From assembly GCF_004310335.1 (NCBI RefSeq), contig NZ_SIRS01000005.1, positions 489,605 through 553,604 of the forward strand: a DNA stretch of 64,000 bases, read 5' to 3'. Position numbers and translations under genes: made by a program. A model generated the notes under the pieces. It saw only the letters and a list, made by a program, of their open reading frames with translations, was not told the DNA's origin and ran no database searches. How positions within the stretch are numbered: the stretch's first letter is position 1; every line of letters starts with the position of its first letter. Origin of the DNA: Hyunsoonleella pacifica (GTDB taxonomy: Bacteria; Bacteroidota; Bacteroidia; Flavobacteriales; Flavobacteriaceae). Positions 16,483 through 26,767 of the stretch are shown in pieces.

Positions 16483-18051
16483 CTATCTTATACCTTTCAT
16501 TAATTTTTTTAGTACTGGTACCAAACACAAAAGTCCTAAAGCACATCCTAAAACTACATATACACCCCAATTTAAATAAACATCAATATAAGGTTGAATT
16601 TGTGCTTCCATTGAAGAACTCTCGCCTATATTACCAACACTAATAAGTTTACCAATTTCTGTTGCCATTTTATTTCCTACGGAATAAGATAGAAACCAGG
16701 CCCCCATGGAAAAACCAACAATATCTCCTGGAGAGAGTTTAGTAACCATAGACAACCCTACTGGTGATAAACATAACTCTCCCAGAGTGTGAAATAAGTA
16801 CATGAAAACAATAGCCCAAATTATAATTTTTTGACCTGAAGCAATTGCTGAGGTAGCTCCCATAACAATTACCAAAAATCCAATGGCAAGTAATACCAGT
16901 GAGTATACAAATTTCAGTGGTGTACTAGGTTCTTTTTTGAGTTTGTTTAACTTCATCCATAACCATGAAAAAACTGGAGCAAACACAATGATAAAAAATG
17001 CATTGAGTGCCTGAAATTGAGAAGCTGGTATTTCAGAGTTGCCAATAGAACGATCAACAAACCTATCTGTGATTAAAGTAAGGGATCCTCCTGCTTGTTC
17101 GAATAAAGCCCAAAACATAGCATGAAATAAGAAGAGTATTAAAACTACTAATAAGCGTGATCCATTTTCATATTTGGTACTCAAATAGATTAAATAAGCC
17201 AATACCGCTATAGTAATTCCTGTTAAACCAAATTTAAAAACCACATCATAGCTAAACAGCAAAGCCCACAATGGCACTGCTATAAAACTTAAAAGTATAA
17301 TCAATTTATTTAAGCTAAAACCTGCAAATACACTTTCGTCGTCATATTTCTTTTGAGGAACAAGCCCTTCTTTTCCAAAATGCTTTAAATTCTTCCAAAA
17401 CACAAATAATCCTAATAACATCCCTATTCCTGCTAGTCCAAACCCCCAATGCCAACCAACCTCTTCTCCTAGATAACCACATGTTAATGCTGAAAGAAAA
17501 GCACCTACATTTATACCCATATAAAAAATATTATATGCAGAATCTTTTCTAGAATCATCTTGGTCATAGAATTTACCTAAAAAACTTGATATATTTGGTT
17601 TAAAATAGCCAGTACCTACTACAATGAATGATAAAGCGACAAAAAAGAATAATTCATTGGTTTCAGCAACAATACCTTGAGCCGCTAATACTATATGCCC
17701 AATACTTATAAGAATACCTCCAAGCAAAATAGCTTTTCTAAATCCTAAATACTTATCAGCCATTATCCCTCCAATTATTGGTCCAAGATATATTGACGCA
17801 GTATATGATCCATAAATAGCCAGAGATTTTACATCTGCTTCACCACTGGAAATTTGCTGAAACACAACCTTTACCATATAAAGCGTTAACAATGCTCGCA
17901 TTCCATAGTAGGAAAAACGCTCCCACATTTCAGCAAAAAAGCAGACAAATAGTGCCCTAGGATGAATTTTCCAATTTGCTTTAATTACAAGAGGTATCCA
18001 GATTAAACAAAAAAGCCATCCTACAATAATTAATCCTAATACAAAATCCAT
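16483..18051 (-). CDS. proton-dependent oligopeptide transporter (POT family)
   Basis: A 522-residue inner-membrane symporter for di- and tripeptides. The N-terminal part carries the POT signature FFAEMWERFSYYGMRALL (about 33-50) including the ExxERFxYY motif, and the second signature FYMGINVGAFLS. About 14 membrane segments are predicted. It lies directly downstream of an exported dipeptidyl peptidase IV on the same strand (gap 42 bases), which would release dipeptides for it. The gene ends before a strong hairpin terminator. Confidence 0.92.
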   Translation of the reverse strand: MDFVLGLIIVGWLFCLIWIPLVIKANWKIHPRALFVCFFAEMWERFSYYGMRALLTLYMVKVVFQQISSGEADVKSLAIYGSYTASIYLGPIIGGIMADKYLGFRKAILLGGILISIGHIVLAAQGIVAETNELFFFVALSFIVVGTGYFKPNISSFLGKFYDQDDSRKDSAYNIFYMGINVGAFLSALTCGYLGEEVGWHWGFGLAGIGMLLGLFVFWKNLKHFGKEGLVPQKKYDDESVFAGFSLNKLIILLSFIAVPLWALLFSYDVVFKFGLTGITIAVLAYLIYLSTKYENGSRLLVVLILFLFHAMFWALFEQAGGSLTLITDRFVDRSIGNSEIPASQFQALNAFFIIVFAPVFSWLWMKLNKLKKEPSTPLKFVYSLVLLAIGFLVIVMGATSAIASGQKIIIWAIVFMYLFHTLGELCLSPVGLSMVTKLSPGDIVGFSMGAWFLSYSVGNKMATEIGKLISVGNIGESSSMEAQIQPYIDVYLNWGVYVVLGCALGLLCLVPVLKKLMKGIR

Positions 18052-18093
18052 AAATATCTATTTTAGAGTTCTAAGAAAAATAAAATTTGAAAA

Positions 18094-20331
18094 TCATCCC
18101 TTAATTTTTGATTTTACCTCTTCAACTTTTTCAGGTTCATCAATTTTATCCCCAAGGGTTTCATTAATAAAATTTGTCATTTTTTTATACAAATGCAATC
18201 GTGTATTTCCGCCGTAAATACCATGATTTTTATCTGGGTACATCGCCCAATCAAATTGTTTATTTGCTTGTACTAATGCTTCTACTAATCGCATAGTGTT
18301 TTGAGCATGTACATTATCATCTGCAGTACCATGCACCAATAAAAATTTGCCTTTAAGTTTATTAACATGATTAATTGGAGAATTGTCATCATATCCACTC
18401 GGGTTATTTTGAGGAGTCCCCAAATAACGCTCAGTATAAATTGTATCATAAAAACGCCAACTGGTTACTGGTGCTACTGCAATAGCCATTTTAAATACAT
18501 CATTTCCCTTAAATAAGCAATTGCTACTCATAAACCCACCGTAACTCCAACCCCAAATACCTATTCTGGATGCATCAATATATGATAATTCGCCTAATTG
18601 TTGTGCTGCCTGAATTTGGTCTTCAACTTCATATTTACCCAAATCGTTTTGTGTTACTTTTTTAAAGGCTGCACCTTTAAAACCAGTACCTCTTCCGTCT
18701 ACACAAACCACAACGTATCCTTGCTGCGCTAGCATTTGAAACCAATAATCATTTGTACTGTTCCAACTATTGGAAACCGATTGTGAACCCGGACCCGAAT
18801 ATTGTGTCATGAAAAGAGGGTATGCTTTTGAAGCATCAAAATTTGCTGGTTTAAGCATCCACATGTTTAAATCGTTACCGTTTACATGTATGGTACTAAA
18901 TTCTTTTTTTGATGTTTTAAAATCTGATAGTTTTTGAGCTAGCTTATCATTGTCCTTTATACTCTTGATAAGATTACCTGATGAAGCACTATTTAAAGTA
19001 TACTCTGGTGGGGTTGTAGCACTTGAAAATGTATTTATAAAATATGAGAAATCTGCACTAAAAGCAGCACTATTTGTCCCATTTGTTTTAGTTAATCGTT
19101 TTTTATTACGTCCATTTAATTTAACGCTATATACATCTCGATTAATAGACCCGTTTTCGGTGGATTGATAAAAAATACTTTTGTTACTCTCATCATATCC
19201 ATAATAATTAGTAATCTCCCAATTTCCTTTGGTAACTTGGTTAATTAAACTGCCATCTTTATCATAATGGTATATATGATTATATCCATCCTTCTCACTA
19301 GTCCAAATAAAGCTATTATTACCTAAAAATGTTAGGTTGTCAGTAATATCAATATAAGCCTTATCCTTTTCAGCAAGTATTATTTTTGATGTGTTTTCTT
19401 TAGTATTAATAAACCACAAGTCTAATTCATTCTGTTGACGATTCATAAATTGAGCACTTAGTACATCAGCATCATTAGTCCATTCAATTCTAGGAATGTA
19501 AAAATCAGTATATGTTTTATCAACTTTTATGTTAGACAATGTTTCTTTACTAACATCATAGAGATGTAGGGATACATCAGAATTCTTCTCACCTGCTTTT
19601 GGATATTTAAATACTTGCTGGGTTTGATACAACCCTTTTCCGTAAATATCCATAGAAAATTCAGGTACATCAGTTTCATCAAAACGTATAAATGCAATTT
19701 TATTACTGTTTTTATTCCAACTAAAAGCACGTACTATTGAAAATTCCTCTTCATAAACCCAATCTGCAATGCCATTAATAATCTTATTTTTTTCTCCATC
19801 GAAAGTAATTTGTTTCGTCTCTTCTGAAATTAAATCTAGGATATACAGATTGTTATTAAAACCATAAGCCAGTTTTGTGCCATCAGGAGAAAACGTTGGC
19901 TCTTGTATTTTTTCATCTGATACTTTAGCAATACTTTTAGTACTTACGTTATATACATAATAATATGCTAGAGATGATCTTCTATAAATTTTCTCACTTT
20001 CTGTTGCCAGTAGTACCTTTTGTTCGTCTTCACTAAAGGTATAATCTGTAAAATAATTAAGCTCTGGAATATCAGATGAAGACACTAAGGTTTGCACTTT
20101 TTTTAGCGTTTTGTAGTCATAAATATCTACCGAAGTGGTTCTTGCAGCTCTGTCGAAGTTAAAAACCGAATATTGCTGTCCGTTTTTCATAGAATGTAAA
20201 ACATCTATGCTTTCCGTTCTAAATCCACCACTCCAAATATCTTCTAAAGTAATTTCTTTGGTTTGTGCTATTAATGAGAGTGAGAGAAACAGAGAAACAC
20301 CAAGGGAGAATTTTAAATATTTCATACGCAT
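18094..20331 (-). CDS. exported dipeptidyl peptidase IV (S9B family)
   Basis: A 745-residue serine peptidase removing N-terminal dipeptides, usually Xaa-Pro. It has a signal peptide (about 1-22, ending LIAQ), then a beta-propeller domain (about 60-480) with the EEEF motif (DWVYEEEFSIVRAF) that binds the free amino terminus. The alpha/beta hydrolase domain has Ser596 (GWSYGG), an Asp in ADDNVH (about 671) and His703 (KNHG). Two ATGs are close (20331 and 20325). The POT peptide transporter follows 42 bases downstream, which suggests linked peptide digestion and uptake. Confidence 0.93.
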   Translation of the reverse strand: MRMKYLKFSLGVSLFLSLSLIAQTKEITLEDIWSGGFRTESIDVLHSMKNGQQYSVFNFDRAARTTSVDIYDYKTLKKVQTLVSSSDIPELNYFTDYTFSEDEQKVLLATESEKIYRRSSLAYYYVYNVSTKSIAKVSDEKIQEPTFSPDGTKLAYGFNNNLYILDLISEETKQITFDGEKNKIINGIADWVYEEEFSIVRAFSWNKNSNKIAFIRFDETDVPEFSMDIYGKGLYQTQQVFKYPKAGEKNSDVSLHLYDVSKETLSNIKVDKTYTDFYIPRIEWTNDADVLSAQFMNRQQNELDLWFINTKENTSKIILAEKDKAYIDITDNLTFLGNNSFIWTSEKDGYNHIYHYDKDGSLINQVTKGNWEITNYYGYDESNKSIFYQSTENGSINRDVYSVKLNGRNKKRLTKTNGTNSAAFSADFSYFINTFSSATTPPEYTLNSASSGNLIKSIKDNDKLAQKLSDFKTSKKEFSTIHVNGNDLNMWMLKPANFDASKAYPLFMTQYSGPGSQSVSNSWNSTNDYWFQMLAQQGYVVVCVDGRGTGFKGAAFKKVTQNDLGKYEVEDQIQAAQQLGELSYIDASRIGIWGWSYGGFMSSNCLFKGNDVFKMAIAVAPVTSWRFYDTIYTERYLGTPQNNPSGYDDNSPINHVNKLKGKFLLVHGTADDNVHAQNTMRLVEALVQANKQFDWAMYPDKNHGIYGGNTRLHLYKKMTNFINETLGDKIDEPEKVEEVKSKIKG

Positions 20332-20507
20332 TTTGCTATCTTTTTGATAGTTCTTTAACTTCCATTTCAGTCTGTTTATTCAAATTAAAATTACAAATTA
20401 TAGACATTTAGTCTAAAAAACCATCTATTTTATAAAGCGATATCAAGTTTACTAAAAATTATGTAATTTACCATAATTATTAACAGTAAATCGTGCTGTT
20501 TGCATAC

Positions 20508-20541
20508 TTGCTCAATTTTCGCATCAAGAGTAGTATCTTTG
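20508..20541 (+). promoter_or_regulatory. promoter of the HMG-CoA reductase gene
   Basis: TTG at 20508-20510 and TATCTTTG at 20534-20541 with a 23-base spacer fit the flavobacterial promoter pattern. Transcription would start near 20548, so the ATG at 20550 would lie at the very 5' end of the RNA. This supports the second ATG at 20562 as the true start. Confidence 0.6.
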
Positions 20542-20561
20542 CACTTTAAATGCATGCCACT

Positions 20562-21878
20562 ATGAGCGAAACGATTTCTGGTTTTTCTAAACTCTCAAAA
20601 TCTGAAAAAATTGATTGGATAGTTAATACTTATTTATCCAAAAATGATAAGGCAAAACAAATTTTAACACAATATTGGAATGCTGACAAAAAACTGCAAC
20701 AGCTTCATGATGAGTTTATTGAAAACACCATTACCAACTACTACTTGCCCTTAGGAGTAGCTCCAAATTTTTTAATCAACGGGAAAGCATATACCATTCC
20801 CATGGCTATTGAGGAAAGTTCTGTTGTGGCAGCAGCAAGTAAAGCCGCCAAATTTTGGTTAGATAGAGGAGGGTTTAAAACTAAAGTAATTTCTACAAAA
20901 AAAATAGGCCAAGTTCATTTTAAATTTGGTGGGAAGTTTGAACATTTAGTTTCGTACTTTACTCAGGTAAAACCGAAATTAATAGAAGATTCAAAACACA
21001 TTACTGCGAATATGGAAAAACGTGGTGGAGGTATTTTGGATATAGAATTACGAAACAAAACACAGGATATAGAAGGGTATTACCAATTGCATGTTTCTTT
21101 TGAAACTTTAAATGCCATGGGTGCAAACTTTATCAATTCATGTTTAGAGCAGTTTGCCAAAACGTTTAAAAATGAAGCGTTGTATTTTGATGGATTTTCT
21201 GAGGACGAAAAGTACATTGATATTGTGATGAGCATTTTATCTAATTATGTTCCTGATTGTTTGGTTAGAGCAGAGGTTAGTTGCCCTGTAGAACAGTTAT
21301 CTGAAAATAATGGTGTTTCTGGAGCATCTTTTGCCAATAAATTTGTTGAGGCTGTTAAGATTGCAGAAGTGGAGCCGTACCGTGCCGTAACCCATAATAA
21401 AGGTATAATGAATGGTATTGATGCTGTTATTTTAGCTACAGGTAACGATTTTAGAGCTGTTGAAGCTGGTGTACATGCTTTTGCATCTCGAAACGGTTCA
21501 TATAGTAGTTTATCCCATGCTGAAGTTAAGGACGGTATATTTACATTTTGGATGGAAATACCATTAGCTTTAGGTACTGTTGGCGGATTAACTGGTTTAC
21601 ATCCATTAGTAAAATTAGCTTTAGAATTATTAGATAAACCTTCTGCAAAAGAATTGATGCAAATTGTGGCTGTTGCAGGCTTAGCACAAAACTTTGCGGC
21701 ATTACGTTCGCTCACTACAACTGGTATTCAACAAGGCCACATGAAAATGCATCTTATGAATATCTTAAACCAATTTGAGGCTACTGACACTGAGAAACAA
21801 AAAATAGTGGCGCTTTTTAAAACAAAAACGGTAACTCATAATGCTGTAGTACAAACCTTGGAAAACCTACGTAATTAA
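20562..21878 (+). CDS. hydroxymethylglutaryl-CoA reductase, class II type
   Basis: A 438-residue enzyme interconverting HMG-CoA and mevalonate. Its length and motifs fit class II (degradative type) HMG-CoA reductases, which in many flavobacteria serve mevalonate-based isoprenoid synthesis: catalytic Glu/Lys region, ILATGNDFRAVEAGVHAFA, and the C-terminal QQGHMKMHL with the catalytic His. Two ATGs are available (20550 and 20562). The promoter position favours 20562 (MSETISGFSKLSK). The GYDIA kinase gene follows 17 bases later, so the two are probably one transcript. Confidence 0.92.
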   Translation: MSETISGFSKLSKSEKIDWIVNTYLSKNDKAKQILTQYWNADKKLQQLHDEFIENTITNYYLPLGVAPNFLINGKAYTIPMAIEESSVVAAASKAAKFWLDRGGFKTKVISTKKIGQVHFKFGGKFEHLVSYFTQVKPKLIEDSKHITANMEKRGGGILDIELRNKTQDIEGYYQLHVSFETLNAMGANFINSCLEQFAKTFKNEALYFDGFSEDEKYIDIVMSILSNYVPDCLVRAEVSCPVEQLSENNGVSGASFANKFVEAVKIAEVEPYRAVTHNKGIMNGIDAVILATGNDFRAVEAGVHAFASRNGSYSSLSHAEVKDGIFTFWMEIPLALGTVGGLTGLHPLVKLALELLDKPSAKELMQIVAVAGLAQNFAALRSLTTTGIQQGHMKMHLMNILNQFEATDTEKQKIVALFKTKTVTHNAVVQTLENLRN

Positions 21879-21895
21879 TAGCTTAATTTATTGTA

Positions 21896-22831
21896 TTGAA
21901 AACATTTAAAAGCAACGGCAAATTATTACTAACAGGAGAATATGTAGTGCTTGATGGTGCTATTTCCCTTGCTATTCCTACTAAATATGGCCAATCACTT
22001 AATGTTAAGCCTATTGATTCTAAACATATTCACTGGAAGAGCTTTGATGAAAAAAACAAGGTGTGGTTTGAAGATAAATTTCATTTAATTGATTTAAAAT
22101 CAAACAAAACTGAAACTAATACGCCAAATTTAAGGCTATTACAAATTTTAAATGCAGCTCAACAACTAAGCCCAAATTTTCTTGATACTAATACAGGTTT
22201 TTCAATTGAAACCTATTTAGATTTTCCAAAAAATTGGGGACTTGGCACTTCATCAACACTCATAAATAACATTGCTGAATGGGCAAATATAAACCCGTAT
22301 GAACTCTTAAAACTAACATTTGGGGGTAGTGGGTACGACATTGCTTGCGCACAACACAATACTGCGATTACATATCAACTATTAAATGATGATACTCTAA
22401 AACAACATCAGGACACTAATAGAATGGTTTTACCGGTTAATTTCAACCCTCCTTTTAAAGATCATCTTTATTTTGTATATCTCAACAAGAAACAAAATAG
22501 CCGTGATGGTATTACGCATTACAAAGCTTTAGATCAAAATTTAAAATTGACTATTTCAGAAATAAATACCATTACCGAGGCGTTAATTTCTTGTGATAGT
22601 ATCATGGAATTCCAAAAACTAATAATTAACCACGAAGAGATTATTTCTAAAACTATCAATCAATCTACTATCGCATCTAAATATTTTAATGATTTTGATG
22701 GGGCAATAAAAAGTCTTGGTGCTTGGGGAGGCGATTTTATTTTAGCCTGTTGTGAAACCAATCCAACAAGATACTTCACAGATAGAGGTTATAATACAGT
22801 AGTACCATATAAAGAGATGATTCTAAAATAA
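21896..22831 (+). CDS. GYDIA-family GHMP kinase
   Basis: A 311-residue kinase of the GHMP superfamily (mevalonate, phosphomevalonate and homoserine kinases). It has an N-terminal GKLLLTGEYVVLDGA segment, the glycine-rich ATP loop GLGTSST (115-121) and the family-naming GSGYDIAC (144-151). Placed directly after HMG-CoA reductase, it is probably a mevalonate-pathway kinase, but the exact substrate is not shown. No ATG is near: the frame starts with TTG at 21896, and the protein LKTFKSNGKLLLTGEY aligns from there with relatives. A strong terminator follows at once. Confidence 0.88.
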   Translation: MKTFKSNGKLLLTGEYVVLDGAISLAIPTKYGQSLNVKPIDSKHIHWKSFDEKNKVWFEDKFHLIDLKSNKTETNTPNLRLLQILNAAQQLSPNFLDTNTGFSIETYLDFPKNWGLGTSSTLINNIAEWANINPYELLKLTFGGSGYDIACAQHNTAITYQLLNDDTLKQHQDTNRMVLPVNFNPPFKDHLYFVYLNKKQNSRDGITHYKALDQNLKLTISEINTITEALISCDSIMEFQKLIINHEEIISKTINQSTIASKYFNDFDGAIKSLGAWGGDFILACCETNPTRYFTDRGYNTVVPYKEMILK

Positions 22832-22863
22832 AAAAGCCTCATTAAAAATTAATGAGGCTTTTT
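22831..22863. terminator. bidirectional terminator between GHMP kinase and PPIase genes
   Basis: AAAAAGCCTCATT (22831-22843) and AATGAGGCTTTTT (22851-22863) form a perfect 13-bp stem with a 7-base loop and A/T runs on both sides. It touches the kinase stop codon and lies 34 bases beyond the end of the convergent PPIase gene, so it can serve both. Confidence 0.85.
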
Positions 22864-22897
22864 AGTTATAGTTGTTTAAGTTAGTTTGAGTTGTATT

Positions 22898-25027
22898 TTA
22901 TTGAATTTGAAGTTCAACTCGGTTATCTTCAATATCTGCAGCATCTTTAAGTGCATTGTATAATTTAGAGTTTACAACACTTGATTTTTGAGTTTCTACT
23001 CTATTTGCAAACGACTGATAATTATCTAATTCTACTGCTGGTGTCTTTTTGGTTACTTGTACCATATACACACCTCTTTCTCCAGCAACTAATGCTGAAG
23101 TTTCTCCTTCTTCTAGAGCAAATGCAGTACCTACTACTAGGGGCTCTCTACCAGCTCCAGAAATTGTAGGGTTCTTCATATTTACTGCTAATGCTGTTCT
23201 AACTGAAGTACTTTCTGCAGTTGCTACATCCTCTAATGCTGTAGCTGTTACGCGTTGTTTTATTATTTCAGCCTTACGTTCTTTTCTTATTTTAGGTAGT
23301 ACAGTCGCTGAGGCATCTTCTACAATCATTAAACCTTCTTCATGCTTTGCTACTAATTGTGCTATAACATACCCACCGGAAACGGTAAAACGCTTTATAT
23401 CTCCTTCTTTAACCTCTTCCTCAAACGCCCAACGTACAATTGGTCTTTGATTTCCTATTCCTGGAATATTTTCGTCTAACGCTTTCATACCGTTTACAGG
23501 ACGCACTGTATAATTTTTAGATTTAGCTATTTCCTCAAAATCGCCTTCTTTCGCTTTTATTTCAAAGTTTGATGCATCTCTAAAAATTGCGTTTACTGTT
23601 GCTTCTGAAGGCTCAACCTTTCTAGCTATTGTACCTACTTTAACAGCTTTCTTTTTGTCTTTTAACCCTTCTATTTCTACAATATGAAATCCGAAAATTG
23701 TTTTTACAACATCAATATCTCCAACTCTTCCATTAAATTCAAAATCGTTAAATTCAGGAACCATAGTACCGTAAGCGTGCCAATCGTAGCGACCTTCATT
23801 AGCTACACTTCCTTGGTCTGAAGAAAACTCCTTGACAAACTCTGGAAATTTAGATTTGTTTCTTTTAAGAATAGCTAATAAACTATCTGCAGTTGCCTTT
23901 GCTTCTTGTTCTGTTTGTTTAGCTGGCGCGCCAGAACTTTGAGATCCAATGAAAGGAATTAAAATATGTCTAACTTTTGCAGAATCTGGAATATTCTTAG
24001 TTTCAATAAGCTTAGTTATCTTGAAAAACTCTCCATCTCTATATGGTCCGTAAATCTCTCCCTTACTTAGACCATATATACTATCGGAAACTTTAGCTGG
24101 TAAACTTGATTTGAATACAAAACGGTCATCAAATTTCACATCAGATGCCGCTATTAAATTAATATATTCTTCATTATTTTCTATAGTTGAAAATGCATCA
24201 ATTGGATCAGTTCTCCCATCCTTATCTTTAATTCTTCCCGTTATAAAAGTTTTTAGATCTTTTTGAATGGCATCTTCATCTGCTACAGTTGCTACTTCTT
24301 TAAATTCAACAAATTTAATATCTCTTGAAGCTTCAACTTCATATTGGCTTTTATGGTCTTTAATATAAGCTTCTATATCAGATTTAGTTACTTTGATTGT
24401 ACTATCAGCAACTTTGGTGTAAGGTATTTGTACAAATTTCATATCTACCTTATTACCTTCTAATTGATGTTCTAGCTTACCTTCAGCAAGCGTACCAACT
24501 AATCCTGCTTTTACTAGGTTGAAGTAATTTTGTTGTAGTGCATTAGAAGCTACACTTTTTTCATAATCTATCCAACTTTGATATTGTGCTTCTGATGTGT
24601 TTTTTAGATTAGCAATATATTCATTAAGCTTACCTTCATCAAACAATCCTGCTTCATTCGAAAACTGAGGATTTCCAGTTAATGCCGTTTTTAATAAATC
24701 GCGCATTTGGTCTTTCTCTATTGAAATACCTAATTTCTCATATTGTGATGACAATACAGCTTCTCTTACTTCTTGATTCCAAACACGATTAATAACCTGA
24801 GTATTAGTAGCATTTGGACCCATTTGGCGTTGTGTATTTTCTACCTTTTTTAGGAAATCTTCTCGATTAATATCCTTCCCATTAATAGTTGCCACTGTAT
24901 TTTGTGATCTCGCTGAAAGGGCATCGCTATTTCTAAATAAATCTGCTAATACAAAAGAGAATAATGCTAATGCAATAATTAGTATAAGAAATAATGAGCG
25001 TTGTCTAATTTTATTTAAAACTGCCAT
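22898..25027 (-). CDS. periplasmic peptidyl-prolyl isomerase, PpiD/SurA type
   Basis: A 709-residue membrane-anchored chaperone. One N-terminal membrane segment (about 10-30) is followed by a SurA_N-like domain (about 40-200, NGKDINREDFLKKVE). A parvulin-type PPIase domain starts near 345 (VRHILIPF) and ends with GFHIVEIEG. A further C-terminal region contains a degenerate second PPIase-like repeat. It assists folding of outer-membrane and secreted proteins. A 190-base gap separates it from the CNNM gene upstream on the same strand, so it may have its own promoter. Confidence 0.88.
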   Translation of the reverse strand: MAVLNKIRQRSLFLILIIALALFSFVLADLFRNSDALSARSQNTVATINGKDINREDFLKKVENTQRQMGPNATNTQVINRVWNQEVREAVLSSQYEKLGISIEKDQMRDLLKTALTGNPQFSNEAGLFDEGKLNEYIANLKNTSEAQYQSWIDYEKSVASNALQQNYFNLVKAGLVGTLAEGKLEHQLEGNKVDMKFVQIPYTKVADSTIKVTKSDIEAYIKDHKSQYEVEASRDIKFVEFKEVATVADEDAIQKDLKTFITGRIKDKDGRTDPIDAFSTIENNEEYINLIAASDVKFDDRFVFKSSLPAKVSDSIYGLSKGEIYGPYRDGEFFKITKLIETKNIPDSAKVRHILIPFIGSQSSGAPAKQTEQEAKATADSLLAILKRNKSKFPEFVKEFSSDQGSVANEGRYDWHAYGTMVPEFNDFEFNGRVGDIDVVKTIFGFHIVEIEGLKDKKKAVKVGTIARKVEPSEATVNAIFRDASNFEIKAKEGDFEEIAKSKNYTVRPVNGMKALDENIPGIGNQRPIVRWAFEEEVKEGDIKRFTVSGGYVIAQLVAKHEEGLMIVEDASATVLPKIRKERKAEIIKQRVTATALEDVATAESTSVRTALAVNMKNPTISGAGREPLVVGTAFALEEGETSALVAGERGVYMVQVTKKTPAVELDNYQSFANRVETQKSSVVNSKLYNALKDAADIEDNRVELQIQ

Positions 25028-25217
25028 GTGCTTTATAAATTTTAATCTTTAAGCTATTTAATAAAAAAATTGATAAAAATTTAAATATCAAAGTGTCAGA
25101 ATAGCTTTTATATTGAGATTTGATAAAAATATCGTGCGCGAAAATACCATTTTCTATCTAATAATAAAAGGAGAAACAGGCAATAATTACTACTACAACC
25201 TAATATGCGGTAAACAT

Positions 25218-26507
25218 TTAATCTTCACTTATAAGTTTTACCTCTACTAAATCTATTTTAGTATTGGAAACCTCTAATATTGTGAATTTAAAAGTATCAA
25301 TTTCTATAATCTCGCCTTTTTGAGGAATTTCTTCGGTATGATTTACTATCAACCCTCCTAGGGTTTCGTAATTTTCATCTTCTGGAAGATTAATTTTATA
25401 CGTTTCATTTATATAATCTACTTCCATTCTTGCTGAAAAACGGTATGTCTCCTCATCAATTTTCTGTTCTTCAAGTACTACAGTATCATGCTCGTCTTCA
25501 ATTTCCCCAAATAATTCTTCAACAATATCTTCTACTGTCATAATACCAGAAGTACCGCCATACTCATCTAAAACAACGGCTATACTTTTTCGCTTTTTTG
25601 TTAAAATGTTTAGCACATCACTGACTAAAACAGTACCCGGAACAAACTCTACAGGCAATAACATAGATTTTATAGTTTTTGGCTTTTTAAAAAGCTCGAA
25701 AGAGTGCACATAACCTAAAATATCATCTATAGAATCTTTGTACACTAATATTTTAGAGCATCCTGTTTCAGAAAATAAGCCGTTTAAGGATTTTACTGTA
25801 TCATTAATATCAACAGCTATTATTTCTGTTCTAGGCACCATTACCTCCCTTGCTTTTACTTCTGAAAATTCTAATGCATTTTGAAAGATTTGAATTTCAG
25901 AATCTACCTCATCATGTGCTTCAACAGACTCCATTTGCTCACTGATATAATTTCCTAGTTCAACCTTTGAAAATGCCATTTGAATATTGTCACCCTCTGT
26001 TTTGAAAAAATATTTAAGAACCAAATCTGATATCCAAATTACAAAATTTGAAATCCAAGTAAACAGCACATAAAAAATATACGCCGGTATTGCCAAAACC
26101 TTTATAAGTGTGTTGGCATAAATTTGAAAAAACACTTTTGGCAAAAACTCTGCAGTCATTAATATCACAAATGTTGAAATAATGGTTTGCGACAACAAGC
26201 TTAAATCGGTTAGTAAATAATTAGCAAATGCTGAACTGGTTGGCAACATTGACTGAAACCATTTAACCAAAACATCTCCCATAAAAAACCCATAAATTAC
26301 TAAAGCTATATTGTTTCCAATAAGCATAGTAGTAATAAACTTTGATGGTTTTGCTGTTAATCGTCTTAAAACTGTAGCAAGAACACCTTCTTGCTTTTTC
26401 TCAATTTCTATATGAATTTTATTTGAGGACACATAAGCAATTTCCATTCCTGAAAAGAATGCTGAAAGCAATAAAGACAATACAATAACAACAATGGAAA
26501 GTGTCAT
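25218..26507 (-). CDS. CNNM/CBS/CorC-domain membrane protein (HlyC/CorC family)
   Basis: A 429-residue inner-membrane protein of the magnesium/cobalt-efflux-linked family. It has a CNNM domain with four membrane segments (about 1-180), a pair of CBS domains (about 205-330) with MVPRTEI at the entry and VLDEYGGTSGIMTVEDIVEE at the end, and a C-terminal CorC_HlyC domain (about 345-425). The flavobacterial gliding protein GldE is of this type, but it is normally beside gldD, which is not here, so the symbol is not given. Its ATG follows directly after the stop of the 62-residue gene. Confidence 0.88.
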   Translation of the reverse strand: MTLSIVVIVLSLLLSAFFSGMEIAYVSSNKIHIEIEKKQEGVLATVLRRLTAKPSKFITTMLIGNNIALVIYGFFMGDVLVKWFQSMLPTSSAFANYLLTDLSLLSQTIISTFVILMTAEFLPKVFFQIYANTLIKVLAIPAYIFYVLFTWISNFVIWISDLVLKYFFKTEGDNIQMAFSKVELGNYISEQMESVEAHDEVDSEIQIFQNALEFSEVKAREVMVPRTEIIAVDINDTVKSLNGLFSETGCSKILVYKDSIDDILGYVHSFELFKKPKTIKSMLLPVEFVPGTVLVSDVLNILTKKRKSIAVVLDEYGGTSGIMTVEDIVEELFGEIEDEHDTVVLEEQKIDEETYRFSARMEVDYINETYKINLPEDENYETLGGLIVNHTEEIPQKGEIIEIDTFKFTILEVSNTKIDLVEVKLISED

Positions 26508-26696
26508 TTATTTGTCTCTATTTTCAAATTTCTTCATAAACTTTCTTCGAAAGAAGAACATAAAAATTGCTGTAACCCCTAATAAAATTGAAGGATAAGC
26601 AATCTCGCCATTAGCTGTGTATTTGGAGATAGCATCATAAATAAATAATGCCGCAAAAACTAAGTAGACAAACTGGAAGAACTTAGCGTATTTCAT
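26508..26696 (-). CDS. small two-span membrane protein
   Basis: A 62-residue protein with two hydrophobic segments (about 5-22 and 34-50) and a basic C-terminus (FFRRKFMKKFENRDK). No family is recognised. It is placed between lptC (71 bases upstream) and the CNNM protein, whose ATG is the very next base after its stop codon. That points to a real, co-translated gene rather than a chance frame. Confidence 0.7.
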   Translation of the reverse strand: MKYAKFFQFVYLVFAALFIYDAISKYTANGEIAYPSILLGVTAIFMFFFRRKFMKKFENRDK

Positions 26697-26767
26697 AAAC
26701 TTTGATAATTATGATACAAAGATACTTAAAATAGCGGTTTTCAATTTGGAATACGCTGATTCAAACA

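Noticed and set aside
20550..20561. Earlier ATG of the HMG-CoA reductase gene
   Set aside because: It would lie at the expected transcription start; the ATG at 20562 has a normal leader and matches the family start.
21245..21715. 156-codon frame antisense to HMG-CoA reductase
   Set aside because: It lies wholly within a conserved gene and shows no family features; it follows from the codon pattern of the sense strand.
23049..23450. 133-codon frame antisense to the PPIase gene
   Set aside because: Low-complexity Ser/Ala/Thr product inside a clear gene, no own promoter or start signal.
25218..26507. Naming the CNNM protein GldE
   Set aside because: gldE is normally next to gldD, which is not in the window, and the family is broad.
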